Origin: Phaeodactylum tricornutum CCAP 1055/1
Lineage: Eukaryota; Bacillariophyta; Bacillariophyceae; Surirellales; Neidiaceae
Assembly (NCBI RefSeq): GCF_000150955.2
Contig: NC_011669.1
Coordinates: forward strand, 2,471,401 to 2,535,400
DNA length: 64,000 nt
Reading direction: 5' to 3'
The position numbers and the translations under genes are program-made. The notes below the pieces were generated by a model, which was given only the letters and a program-made list of their open reading frames with translations, made no database searches and was not told the DNA's origin. This document shows, one piece after another, positions 43,919 to 53,728 of the stretch; within the stretch, counting starts at the first letter, position 1; the number at the start of each line of letters is the position of its first letter.

Positions 43919-46900
43919 ATGGTTCCCGCCACCCGGCAAATGACGAGTGCAGCCGTCTATGCCCACCTTTTGGACAACGTACTTCTTCTTCCCCAAGGGC
44001 ATCCTATCCGCCTCAGTTTTGAGCAACAAGGATATGAATCGGCTGATGATCTTCTGTGTATTTTTGAGAATGAACTTGAGTCTCTTGGATACACTCCTTC
44101 TGTCCTTCCCGACGGCCTGGAAAACCCGCCAACTATACCCCTTCTCATGGCGCACCGACAGATCATACGTCATTTCTTGCGCTGGCAGGCATCTTTGGAA
44201 CGACAAAAGGGGACACCTTTGAAGAACTCCGAGCTTGTTGCACTTAACAATGAAGATTTTGTCCTTTACCGTCGCTCAGCCCTTGGTCAAGTCTCGACAG
44301 CAACTGCACCGGTTAATGCTTCCCCAACTGTCCAGAGCCCCATAGGAAAGACACGTTCGGCTGTCGAGGACTTCAAGCGTGGGATCAAACGTGACAAAAC
44401 TCACTATCCCGTGCTTAAAGATGATCGGTACTGGGACAACTTTTATCGGTCGTTTGTTGTTACTGCCGTAACACATAACGTTGACAAAGTTCTAGATCCG
44501 ACGTACATCCCTACCGATCCCTTGGAGAAATCCCTTTTTGAAGAGCAGAACAAGTTTGTATATTCTGCTCTAGAGCATACTCTCCAGACGGACATGGGCA
44601 AGAACATTGTACGAGAGCATAGTTTCGACTTCAATGCCCAGGAAGTTTTCCGTAAGGTTGTGAAACACTACACAGAGTCCGCTAGCGCGAAGATTAGTTC
44701 GTCTACTACCCTGGGATACCTTACAACTGCAAAGTACGGATCGTCATGGACTGGCACAGCAGAAGGTTTTATTCTTCACTGGAAAAATCACTTGCGCATC
44801 TACAATGACACTGTTCCTGCTGGTGAACAGCTTCCTCAGCAACTATGCCTTAGTCTTTTGGAGAATGCTGTTCATGATGTACCTGAGCTTCGACAGGTAA
44901 AAATCACTGCAACTCTTGACTTAGCAAAGGGAGGTAATCCTATTAGCTATGGTGGTTATCTCAGTCTACTACTCGCATCGGCATCGCTCTACGACAACGG
45001 CAATAATCTATCTAATTCTCGTAGTGGCAAGAACAAGCGCAACATCTATGCTAATGAACTAGAGTACAATCCGATGGATTTTGAGAGTAAACCGGATGTA
45101 GACTATGATATAGATGTGTCGCCTACCGCAATCTACGAAGCCAATGCTCATGCCCGTAACAGCAGTTTCCGGAATCGTAGTCCGGCAACTAATCGCGAGC
45201 GACCTTACATCCCTCGTGAAATGTGGAACCTACTCTCCGACGATGCCAAAGCCATCCTCCAAGGCTTAATAGCCCCCGGGAAGCAGGCCCCGTTGAATAA
45301 TAGTTCGCCACACCAATCGTTGCAGGCCAATACGCACGATACCATTGGCGCGGAACAAATCACAACGGACACCTTCCATGATTGCGCACCCGAAACTGAA
45401 TTGCTTGCCCACCTGACTGAGCGTGTTAGTCACATGAGCGACGGCGACATACGTAAGGTACTTGCCGCATCTCGTGATGGTCCCGCCTATGATGAGCCCA
45501 CACCACTGCAATCTAACGTACTTCAATATCAAGTGTCTCGTCACAACGTCATTGAAACTACGGCAGCCCTCGTCGACCGTGGAGCCAATGGAGGTCTTGC
45601 CGGCAGTGATGTCATGGTCTTGCATAAAACAGGTCGTTCTGCAACCATCACAGGTATCAATGATCATACCTTGTCCGATTTGGACATTGTCACCGCTGCT
45701 GGCTACACTGAATCCCAAAATGGCCCCATCATTCTCATTATGAACCAATACGCCCATTTGGGACAGGGTAAAACTATCCACTCCAGTGCACAGCTTGAAC
45801 ACTATCGCAACCATGTCGAAGACCGTTCCCGTACTGTAGGAGGTAACCAGCGAATTGTAACATTGGATGACTACATCATCCCATTGCACATTCGACAAGG
45901 ACTCGCGTACATGGATATGCGGCGTCCTACCGACAAGGAACTTGCGACCCTTCCACACGTTGTCCTAACCTCCGACGTCGACTGGGATCCCTCCGTACTT
46001 GACCACGAAATTGATCTCGCAACCTCTTGGTATGATGACAAATATGATTTGCCTCAATCACCTTACGTTGAACCACGTTTTGACCATACAGGCAAATACC
46101 TCCATTGTCACATTTCCCTTTGCAACCATCGCGATGACGTTGTTGACCGTGTATTATATTGCCAACAGCACCTCGTCACGAAAAATGTGCAAGATTATGA
46201 GGCCCTTCGTCCGTGTTTTGGATGGGTCTCTGCTGAAACCGTTCGCAAGACCATCATGGCGACCACGCAGCATGCACGCGAAGTATATAACGCTCCGTTA
46301 CGCAAACATTTTAAGTCTCGCTTTCCCGCTCTAAATGTACACCGTCGTAATGAACCAGTTGCTACCGATACCATTTGGTCCGACACCCCTGCTGTCGATA
46401 ATGGTGCTAAATTTGCACAACTTTTCGTTGGTCGACGCTCCCTTGTCACCGACGCTTACCCCATGAAAACTGACAAAGAATTCGTCAATACCCTTGAGGA
46501 CCATATCCGTTACCGGGGTGCCATGGACAAATTGATTAGCGATCGTGCCCAGGTTGAAATCAGCAAAAAGGTCACCGATATTACACGCGCATATAATATC
46601 GACCAGTGGCAAAGTGAACCAAACCATCAACACCAAAACTTTGCCGAACGTCGTATTGCCACTATCGAGGCTAATACCAACAACATTCTCAATCTTTCCG
46701 GTGCCCCTGATTCCGCCTGGTTACTTTGCGTGACATATGTTTGTTATGTTTTCAACCATTTGGCACATGAATCCCTAGATAACCGCACTCCCCTTGAAGT
46801 CCTCACCGGCTCCACGCCTGATATCAGTGTTCTCCTTCAGTTTCATTTTTGGGAACCGGTCTATTATAAGCTCGAAAATGCGACATTTCCTTCTGGTGGT

Positions 46901-49615
46901 ACCGAACAACAAGGACGTTTTGTTGGCATCGCCGACTCCGTCGGCGACGCTCTCACTTATAAGATCCTTACCCACACCACCAACCGCATTCTTCATCGCT
47001 CTAGTGTCCGTTCTGCGACCATTCCCGGACAAACCAACCTACGCCTTACGCCACAGGATGGGGAGAGTGGTCCTAAACCCATCAACTTTATCAAGTCGCG
47101 TAGAACCGAAAACAAAAATTCCTATGCCATTAAGGAGTTGCCTGGTTTCACACCTGATGACCTTATAGGTCGTACGTTCCTCACCGACACTCGGGATGAT
47201 GGGGAGCGTTTGAAGGCACGAATCACGCGGAAAATATTGGACCCAGACAAGCCCTCGGATGTAAAGTTCCTTGTCGAAATCAATGATGGTGAATATGACG
47301 AGATTCTAGCATACAACGAAATTCTAGATAAAATCGAGACGAATCTAGATAAGGAACTCCATGACACGGAACGACAGTGGAGTTTTAAGGACATCGTCGC
47401 GCACGAAGGACCTCTTTTACCACGCGATAAGAACTACAAGGGGTCCAGATTCAACGTACTTGTCAATTGGGAGACTGGGGAGTCTACCTATGAGCCGCTA
47501 GACGTTATCGGTGTCGATGACCCAATTACATGCGCTGTCTATGCTAAGAGTCAAGGACTATTAGACACTCCAGGATGGAAGAAATTCAAGCGCCTCGTAA
47601 CTAGGGATAAGCAGGTCCAGCGACTCGTCAACCAAACCCGTCAGCAGACTAGTCGAGTCGAGCCCACTCACAAGTTTGGCTACCAAATTCCTCGCGACCA
47701 TAAGGATGCCATTGCTATTGATACGCTCAATGGTAATCGTAATTGGCAAGATGCAGAGAGTATTGAGAGAGCCCAGCTCCACGAATATGAGACTTTCGTT
47801 GACATCGGTAAGGCTACCACACTCGGTAAACATGTTACGAATGCACCCAAAGGCTACAAGAAGATTCGTGTCCATACCGTATACGACGTCAAGCATGACG
47901 GTAGGCACAAGGCCAGAATGGTTGCTGGAGGGCATCTAACTCCTGTCCCAACCGAAAGCGTGTACTCTGGTGTGGTCTCTCTACGCAGTCTTCGTATTGT
48001 TGTCTTCCTTGCTGAATTAAATGGACTTAAGCTATGGGGAGCTGACATAGGCAATGCGTATCTGGAAGCAAAAACAAAAGAGAAGGTGTTCATTGTTGCA
48101 GGCCCAGAATTCGCTGAACTCGAGGGACACATACTTGTTATCAACAAGGCACTCTACGGCCTTCGAAGCAGTGGCCTACGTTGGCACGAACGGTTCGCAG
48201 ATACCCTTCGCGATCTAGGTTTCACCGCTAGCAAGGCAGATTCTGGTGTTTGGATGAGAGAGAATAGTGGTGTCTATGAGTACATTGCAGTTTACGTCGA
48301 TGATATAGCCGTTGCTGCCCAGGACCCCGAAGGAATCATCCGTCAACTCAAGGAAAAGTACAAGTACAAGCTAAAGGGTGTAGGCCCATTGCAATACCAT
48401 CTGGGGTGTACTTTCGAACGCGATAAGGATGGTACGCTGTCGTATCACCCAAGGAAGTACATATCGAGAATGATGGAACAATATGAGCGAATCTTCCAGG
48501 AACAACCAAGGATGTACGTATCGCCGCTGGAGAAGGGCGATCACCCAGAGCTGGATTCGACTCCTGAACTTGATGAAAACGGTATCAAACAGTACCAGTC
48601 TCTTATTGGTAGTTTGCAATGGTTGATTACGCTTGGCCGCTTTGATATAGCGACAGCAGTCATGAGCATGTCTAGATACCGGGTGGCACCTCGTGAGGGG
48701 CATCTTGACAGACTAAAAAGGATGTACGGATACATCAAGAAAATGAAGAATGGTGCAATCAGGGTCCGAACCGATGAACCAGAATATACAGACCTCCCCG
48801 ACAAACCACGTGATTGGACGACTTTGGTGTATGGGAATGTTAAAGAACTGCTTCCCCATAATGCCCCGACGGCTCTTGGAAAGTACGTGATGCTGACCAG
48901 TTACGTTGACGCAAATCTATACCATGACATGGTAACGGGTCGCTCCGTAACGGGTGTTTTACACCTTGTCAACCAAACCCCATTTGAATGGTATTCCAAA
49001 AGACAAGCAACCGTCGAGACAGCCACGTACGGTTCAGAATTTGTTGCCGCACGTATTGCAGTCGAGCAAATTATAGACATACGAACCACCTTACGATTCC
49101 TTGGAGTTCCCATACGGGGCAAGTCGGTACTTTTCGGAGACAATCAATCGGTCATTATTAGTTCGACGGAACCGCAGTCTCCAATCAACAAGCGACACAA
49201 CGCGTTGTCCTACCACAGGGTGCGTGAGGCAATTGCCGCTGGGATTGTTGATTTTCGGAAGATCTTGGGTGCTGAGAATGTTGCCGACGTCCTCAGTAAG
49301 CATTGGGGTTTCCAACAAGCGTGGCCTGTTCTAAAACCACTTTTGTTTTGGCAAGGAGACACATCAAAATGTGAGGTAAAGGATTCCAAGCCATCAAGCC
49401 AGGCCGATGGGGAGTGTCACGGTATACACCAAGGCGACATGTCCCTACGACAAGTGACACCTAACATGGGTAACGGAAGTGTGAATCAGAGTAAAGAGCA
49501 TGGTGGAACCGTGGCATTTATGTCGGCCTTATTGCACGACACAATGTATTCGCGCCGTGATCAAGGATATCCTTTGAGTGAAGATGCAGGAGCAGAATAC
49601 AAGAATGAGGATTAG
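43919..49615 (+). CDS. CoDi gag-pol polyprotein
   Basis: 1,898 residues from the ATG at 43919 (gccaccATGg); the frame is open a little further upstream but only from GTG. Domains in order: gag-like (about 1-480, with 'FILHWKNHLRIYNDTVPAGE'); aspartic protease with 'ALVDRGANGGLAGSDV' (Asp about 553, Arg in place of the usual Ser/Thr); integrase core about 750-1010, including 'PVATDTIWSDTPAVDNGAKF' and 'QNFAERRIATIEANTN'; reverse transcriptase from about 1300 with 'LKLWGADIGNAYLEAKT' and the YVDD box at about 1459; RNase H with 'TSYVDANLYHDMVTGRS', 'ETATYGSEFVAARIA' and 'LFGDNQSV'. Protease-integrase-RT-RNase H order is copia-type. The polyprotein tail is encoded by the 3' LTR. No stop, frameshift or internal deletion is seen, so it may be active. 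Confidence 0.96.
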   Translation: MVPATRQMTSAAVYAHLLDNVLLLPQGHPIRLSFEQQGYESADDLLCIFENELESLGYTPSVLPDGLENPPTIPLLMAHRQIIRHFLRWQASLERQKGTPLKNSELVALNNEDFVLYRRSALGQVSTATAPVNASPTVQSPIGKTRSAVEDFKRGIKRDKTHYPVLKDDRYWDNFYRSFVVTAVTHNVDKVLDPTYIPTDPLEKSLFEEQNKFVYSALEHTLQTDMGKNIVREHSFDFNAQEVFRKVVKHYTESASAKISSSTTLGYLTTAKYGSSWTGTAEGFILHWKNHLRIYNDTVPAGEQLPQQLCLSLLENAVHDVPELRQVKITATLDLAKGGNPISYGGYLSLLLASASLYDNGNNLSNSRSGKNKRNIYANELEYNPMDFESKPDVDYDIDVSPTAIYEANAHARNSSFRNRSPATNRERPYIPREMWNLLSDDAKAILQGLIAPGKQAPLNNSSPHQSLQANTHDTIGAEQITTDTFHDCAPETELLAHLTERVSHMSDGDIRKVLAASRDGPAYDEPTPLQSNVLQYQVSRHNVIETTAALVDRGANGGLAGSDVMVLHKTGRSATITGINDHTLSDLDIVTAAGYTESQNGPIILIMNQYAHLGQGKTIHSSAQLEHYRNHVEDRSRTVGGNQRIVTLDDYIIPLHIRQGLAYMDMRRPTDKELATLPHVVLTSDVDWDPSVLDHEIDLATSWYDDKYDLPQSPYVEPRFDHTGKYLHCHISLCNHRDDVVDRVLYCQQHLVTKNVQDYEALRPCFGWVSAETVRKTIMATTQHAREVYNAPLRKHFKSRFPALNVHRRNEPVATDTIWSDTPAVDNGAKFAQLFVGRRSLVTDAYPMKTDKEFVNTLEDHIRYRGAMDKLISDRAQVEISKKVTDITRAYNIDQWQSEPNHQHQNFAERRIATIEANTNNILNLSGAPDSAWLLCVTYVCYVFNHLAHESLDNRTPLEVLTGSTPDISVLLQFHFWEPVYYKLENATFPSGGTEQQGRFVGIADSVGDALTYKILTHTTNRILHRSSVRSATIPGQTNLRLTPQDGESGPKPINFIKSRRTENKNSYAIKELPGFTPDDLIGRTFLTDTRDDGERLKARITRKILDPDKPSDVKFLVEINDGEYDEILAYNEILDKIETNLDKELHDTERQWSFKDIVAHEGPLLPRDKNYKGSRFNVLVNWETGESTYEPLDVIGVDDPITCAVYAKSQGLLDTPGWKKFKRLVTRDKQVQRLVNQTRQQTSRVEPTHKFGYQIPRDHKDAIAIDTLNGNRNWQDAESIERAQLHEYETFVDIGKATTLGKHVTNAPKGYKKIRVHTVYDVKHDGRHKARMVAGGHLTPVPTESVYSGVVSLRSLRIVVFLAELNGLKLWGADIGNAYLEAKTKEKVFIVAGPEFAELEGHILVINKALYGLRSSGLRWHERFADTLRDLGFTASKADSGVWMRENSGVYEYIAVYVDDIAVAAQDPEGIIRQLKEKYKYKLKGVGPLQYHLGCTFERDKDGTLSYHPRKYISRMMEQYERIFQEQPRMYVSPLEKGDHPELDSTPELDENGIKQYQSLIGSLQWLITLGRFDIATAVMSMSRYRVAPREGHLDRLKRMYGYIKKMKNGAIRVRTDEPEYTDLPDKPRDWTTLVYGNVKELLPHNAPTALGKYVMLTSYVDANLYHDMVTGRSVTGVLHLVNQTPFEWYSKRQATVETATYGSEFVAARIAVEQIIDIRTTLRFLGVPIRGKSVLFGDNQSVIISSTEPQSPINKRHNALSYHRVREAIAAGIVDFRKILGAENVADVLSKHWGFQQAWPVLKPLLFWQGDTSKCEVKDSKPSSQADGECHGIHQGDMSLRQVTPNMGNGSVNQSKEHGGTVAFMSALLHDTMYSRRDQGYPLSEDAGAEYKNED
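49409..49414 (+). promoter_or_regulatory. Polypurine tract of inner CoDi element
   Basis: GGGGAG directly before the 3' LTR, inside the pol frame. The identical tract precedes the outer 3' LTR at 51739-51744. Expected to prime plus-strand DNA synthesis. Confidence 0.6.
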
Positions 49616-50028
49616 GATACAGTCCCACGAATTACAAGGTAAGTTACAGACAGGTTTGGATACTCGCTGAGTGATTCTATGTGGGATTTATACTTAAAAG
49701 GGATATACTCTATGTGGGAGTAAGATTATCTGGCACATGGTAAGAGGTCTTCTATCTGATAGAATGGCCAATTCTCATGGACTAGTAGTAGAATAATCTT
49801 CCTCTCATTGTTTTAGAAAGTCATTGATCCAAATATTGCATTAGCATAGGTCCTCGTATCCGCTGTCTAACCCGTGGGGAGCGTCGTAAGCGAGTTGAGT
49901 TTTACAGTCCCTAAGTTCACTTAGGTGTATCGCAGGTCGTTCGTAATAACGCCCACTTGCGTTTACCAGGTATTGTCGACACAGCGTTTTCCTGTTCTAC
50001 GTACGTACATTGGTTGTACTACGTAACA
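49415..50028 (+). repeat. 3' LTR of inner CoDi element
   Basis: 614 bp. The gag-pol frame runs 201 bp into it before stopping at 49615, so the U3 part is also coding. Confidence 0.95.
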
Positions 50029-51744
50029 CATAAGGATGCCATTGCTATTGATACACTCAATGGTAATCGTAATTGGCAAGATGCAGAGAGTATTGAGAGA
50101 GCCCAGCTCCACAAATATGAGACTTTCGTTGACATCGGTAAGGCTACCACACTCGGTAAACATGTTACGAATGCACCCAAAGGCTACAAGAAGATTCGTG
50201 TCCATACCGTATACGACGTCAAGCACGACGGTAGGCACAAGGCCAGAATGGTTGCTGGAGGGCATCTAACTCCTGTCCCAACCGAAAGCGTGTACTCTGG
50301 TGTGGTCTCCCTACGCAGTCTTCGTATTGTTGTCTTCCTTGCTGAATTAAATGGACTGAAGCTATGGGGAGCCGACATAGGCAATGCGTATCTGGAAGCA
50401 AAAACAAAAGAGAAGGTGTTCATTGTTGCAGGCCCAGAATTCGCTGAACTCGAGGGACACATACTTGTTATCAACAAGGCACTCTACGGCCTTCGAAGCA
50501 GTGGCCTACGTTGGCACGAACGGTTCGCAGATACCCTTCGCGATCTAGGTTTCACCGCTAGCAAGGCAGATTCTGGTGTTTGGATGAGAGAGAATAGTGG
50601 TGTCTATGAGTACATTGCAGTTTACGTCGATGATATAGCCGTTGCTGCCCAGGACCCCGAAGGAATCATCCGTCAACTCAAAGAAAAGTACAAGTACAAG
50701 CTAAAGGGTGTAGGCCCATTGCAATACCATCTGGGGTGTACTTTCGAACGCGATAAGGATGGTACGCTGTTGTATCACCCAAAGAAGTACATATCGAGGA
50801 TGATGGAACAATATGAGCAAATTTTCCAGGAACAACCAAGGATGTACGTATCGCCGCTGGAAAAGGGCGATCACCCAGAGCTGGATTCGACTCCTGAACT
50901 TGATGAAAACGGTATCAAACAGTACCAGTCTCTTATTGGTAGTTTGCAATGGTTGATTACGCTTGGCCGCTTTGATATAGCGACAGCAGTCATGAGCATG
51001 TATAGATACCGGGTGGCACCTCGTGAGGGGCATCTTGGCAGACTCAAGAGGATGTACGGATACATCAAGAAAATGAAGAATGGCGCAATCAGGGTCCGAA
51101 CCGATGAACCAGAATATACAGACCTCCCCGACAAACCACGTGATTGGACGACTTTGGTGTATGGGAATGTTAAAGAACTGCTTCCCCATAATGCCCCGAC
51201 GGCTCTTGGAAAGTACGTGATGCTGACCAGTTATGTTGACGCAAATCTATACCATGACATGGTAACGGGTCGCTCCGTAACGGGTGTTTTACACCTTGTC
51301 AACCAAACCCCATTTGAATGGTATTCCAAAAGACAAGCAACCGTCGAGACAGCCACGTACGGTTCAGAATTCGTTGCCGCACATATTGCAGTCGAGCAAA
51401 TTATAGACATACGAACCACCTTACGATTCCTTGGAGTTCCCATACGGGGCAAGTTGGTACTTTTCGGAGACAATCAATCGGTCATTATTAGTTCGACGGA
51501 ACCGCAGTCTCCAATCAACAAGCGACACAACGCGTTGTCCTACCACAGGGTGCGTGAGGCAATTGCCGCTGGAATTGTTGATTTTCGGAAGATCTTGGGT
51601 GCTGAGAATGTTGCCGACGTCCTCAGTAAGCATTGGGGTTTCCAACAAGCGTGGCCTGTTCTAAAACCACTTTTGTTTTGACAAGGAGACACATCAAAAT
51701 GTGAGGTAAAGGATTCCAAGCCATCAAGTCAGGCCGATGGGGAG

Positions 51745-52359
51745 TGTCACGGTATACACCAAGGCGACATGTCCCTACAACAAGTGACACCTAACATGGG
51801 TAACGGAAGTGTGAATCAGAGTGAAGAGCATGGTGGAACCGTGGCGTTTATGTCGGCCTTATTGCACGACACAATGTATTCGCGCCGTGATCAAGGATAT
51901 CCTTTGAGTGAAGATGCAGGAGCAGGATACAAGAATGAGGATTAGGATACAGTCCCACGAATTACAAGGTAAGTTACAGACAGGTTTGGATACTTGCTGA
52001 GTGATTCTATGTGGGATTTATACTTAGAAGGGATATACTCTATATGGGAGTAAGATTATCTGGCACATGGTAAGAGGTCTTCTATCTGATAGAATGGCCA
52101 ATTCTCATGGACTAGTAGTAGAATAATCTTCCTCTCATTGTTTTAGAAAGTCATTGATCCAAATATTGCGTTAGCATAGGTCCTCGTATCCGCTGTCTAA
52201 CCTGTGGGGAGCGTCGTAAGCGAGTTGAGTTTTACAGTCCCTAGGCTCGCTTAGGTGTATTGCAGGTCGTTCGTAATAACGCCCAACCTTCGTTTACCAG
52301 ACATTGTCGACACAGCGTTTTTCTGTCCTACGTACGTACATTGGTTGTACTATGTAACA
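51745..52359 (+). repeat. 3' LTR of outer CoDi element
   Basis: 615 bp, preceded by the purine tract GGGGAG (51739-51744) and followed by TAAGA. About ten substitutions against its 5' partner, for example GGTATACACC for GGTAGACACC near the start and CTATGTAACA for CTACGTAACA at the end. Confidence 0.93.
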
Positions 52360-53215
52360 TAAGAACTGATTTGCTGTATCCAACCTTAGTTTCCGAATAA
52401 GAGTGCGCTTATCCATGACAATTCCACCTTTTTTAAGGCAAAGGTGAATGTGATTCTCCATGCCTATCATTGTTGTTTGCGTAGTTCCATTGGCTTGCTC
52501 CAGCTGCAAGAAACTTGCAAATGCCCCTTTAACCAAATTATAAATCTCTTTCGGGATTCTTACAAGGGGCCCACGCTTTGTTGGAGACACACCAATCAAA
52601 CCCTTGTTGACGTAACGTTGAACTGTCTGCCGGGAAAGGGTACATTGGTGTATCTTATTCACACTTTCAACAATCGAATTTTCAGACATTTTCTTTCTGT
52701 CTGGATCACTTTTTGGTAATTGTCGAAATACCACTAATTGAGAAGTGGCTGCTTTCATGCCTTCTCTCTCTTTGTTTGTCTGCATTACAACCATGGTGTC
52801 ATCATACTGTTTTTGTTTGCATGTTCTCCGTCGTTTGACAGTGTTCTGCTCAGTGTAGGTTGCACTTGTTGCTATGCTTACCTTCATACTCATAGCCCTC
52901 TTTCGAGAGCTTGCTCGCGTTTGCATACCTTTCCTATCAAAACTTTCTTGCGTACAAATACTGGGAGTAGTCTTTTCAAGAGTAGAAAGTGATGCCATTG
53001 CAGGCACAGTGATGATAGAAGGCACCGGTGGTTTGGATGGAGTTGTATACATCTTTGCAGCAAGGCGACGGACGCGCATCTGGATGACACGGTCCTTTTT
53101 TCTCGATTTCACTAAATTTTGCAAACGCCATAGTCTCTGGTAGGTTTGCCGTTCCCTCAGCAGCATTCCAAACATTTGCAGCAATAGTATACCTTCGATC
53201 CGGGATCCCTGACAT
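52360..53215 (-). pseudogene. Broken transposase-like gene, 5' part (interrupted by the CoDi element)
   Basis: Minus-strand reading frame from an ATG at 53215 (MSGIPDRRYTIAANVWNAA). It changes frame within an A-run near 53095-53105, then continues as 'KDRVIQMRVRRLAAKM' and a basic, Thr/Ser-rich segment. A helix-turn-helix-like part follows ('LSRQTVQRYVNKGLIGVSP'), then 'RTLIRKLRLDTANQFL', where the CoDi 3' LTR begins. Across the insertion (minus-strand junction tctta) the frame would continue on the other side at 34769 for about 25 codons (VGEAHRVEQRRVQWTTYGNL) before a stop. The HTH and WTTY..L pattern resembles transposon-encoded DNA-binding proteins. With a frameshift, a stop and an insertion it is not functional. 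Confidence 0.6.
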
Positions 53216-53728
53216 CGTAAAAGCTTATTTTAATAGTCTTGGGCCGTTCTAGATGTTGTCTTTGTCTTCAAACTGGCTTGTAACAGTGACCTGTCGAAAA
53301 CAGCAGACAGAAAATAAAAGGGACTGAAATAGCCTTTCGTGCACTTAATTGTATATATCTCACGGAAAACGAAACCAATCACCAAAAACGTTTTTGTAGT
53401 GTTTAACTGGCATTCTCATGCTATAGAATTGTTTATTGTCTTTGTTCCTACCTTACCTAAAGAGTTGTTCGACATTGACAAAGGAGAGGGTCTCTGACGG
53501 AGAAAAATAGGCAACATAACCTGTTACAAAACGGCGGCTCATAATCGCACCTAAACTGGTACCTGTAGCATTAATGTAAGACAAGTGGCATGTGAAAGAA
53601 AAAGGAGCATCTCGAGATGGCTATAGCCATGATGTGTATTGGCGTTATTACGGCAAACATAGACAGAGCACCATCTATTTGTTCAGAAGAACTCACGTTA
53701 ACTGATGGGTCAATAGGAAGAGGGAAGT

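Larger units (their letters stand above)
42633..50028 (+). mobile_element. Inner CoDi-type Ty1/copia retrotransposon, apparently intact
   Basis: 7,396 bp with 614-bp LTRs at 42633-43246 and 49415-50028, flanked by the 5-bp duplication CATAA (42628-42632 and 50029-50033). It sits inside the pol frame of the outer CoDi copy in the same orientation. The LTRs show one difference by eye (aaggCaag versus aaggTaag), so insertion is recent. Contains a leader with hairpins, one uninterrupted gag-pol frame and a purine tract before the 3' LTR. By gene order it is a copia element; the closeness to published diatom CoDi groups is recalled, not tested. Confidence 0.96.
36057..51681 (+). pseudogene. Outer CoDi gag-pol, split into three pieces
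   Basis: Starts at an ATG in strong context (gccaccATGg). Pieces are 36057-39483, 42278-42632 and 50034-51681. The first piece has gag, protease (ALVDRGANGG) and integrase regions and stops being pol-like after DKIETNL, where the piggyBac-like element enters. The second piece continues 'KELHDTERQWSFKDIVAHEG' up to the inner CoDi insertion in 'YQIPRDH'. The third piece supplies RT and RNase H. No frameshift is seen inside the pieces, but the frame ends at a TGA at 51679-51681 where the inner copy has TGG, so about 90 C-terminal residues are lost. Domain details are given under the intact inner copy. Confidence 0.92.
34770..52359 (+). mobile_element. Outer CoDi-type Ty1/copia retrotransposon, carrying two nested insertions
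   Basis: The LTRs at 34770-35384 and 51745-52359 start TGTCAC and end AACA. The insertion is bounded by a 5-bp duplication TAAGA (34765-34769 and 52360-52364). Its own sequence is 34770-39483, 42278-42632 and 50034-52359. Into it are inserted a piggyBac-like transposon (39484-42273) and a second CoDi copy (42633-50028). LTR pairing is proven by shared variants: the outer pair have 'ggctcgcttaggtgtattgc' where the inner pair have 'agttcacttaggtgtatcgc'. The two outer LTRs differ at about ten positions by eye. The copia order protease-integrase-RT-RNase H is seen in the joined pieces. Disabled by both insertions and a premature stop. Confidence 0.95.
34266..53559. mobile_element. Candidate degenerate DNA transposon (TA-flanked inverted repeats), host of the CoDi insertion
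   Basis: A 17-bp sequence CCAGTTTAGGTGCGATT at 34266-34282 recurs exactly in inverted orientation at 53543-53559. Each copy is bounded by TA (34264-34265 and 53560-53561), as in Tc1/mariner-type insertion. Removing the inserted CoDi nest leaves about 1.7 kb, a normal size for such an element, and the interior holds a broken transposase-like gene. Near the left end is a hairpin (34293-34321, arms cacgtagaa/ttctacgtg) and a diverged second copy of the terminal sequence (34339-34356 resembles 53534-53551 in direct orientation). Superfamily is inferred from the TA target and size; no catalytic domain survives. Confidence 0.5.

Noticed and set aside
34770-52359. Two tandem CoDi elements sharing LTRs
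   Set aside because: Duplications TAAGA and CATAA and the shared LTR variants require nesting, not tandem arrangement.
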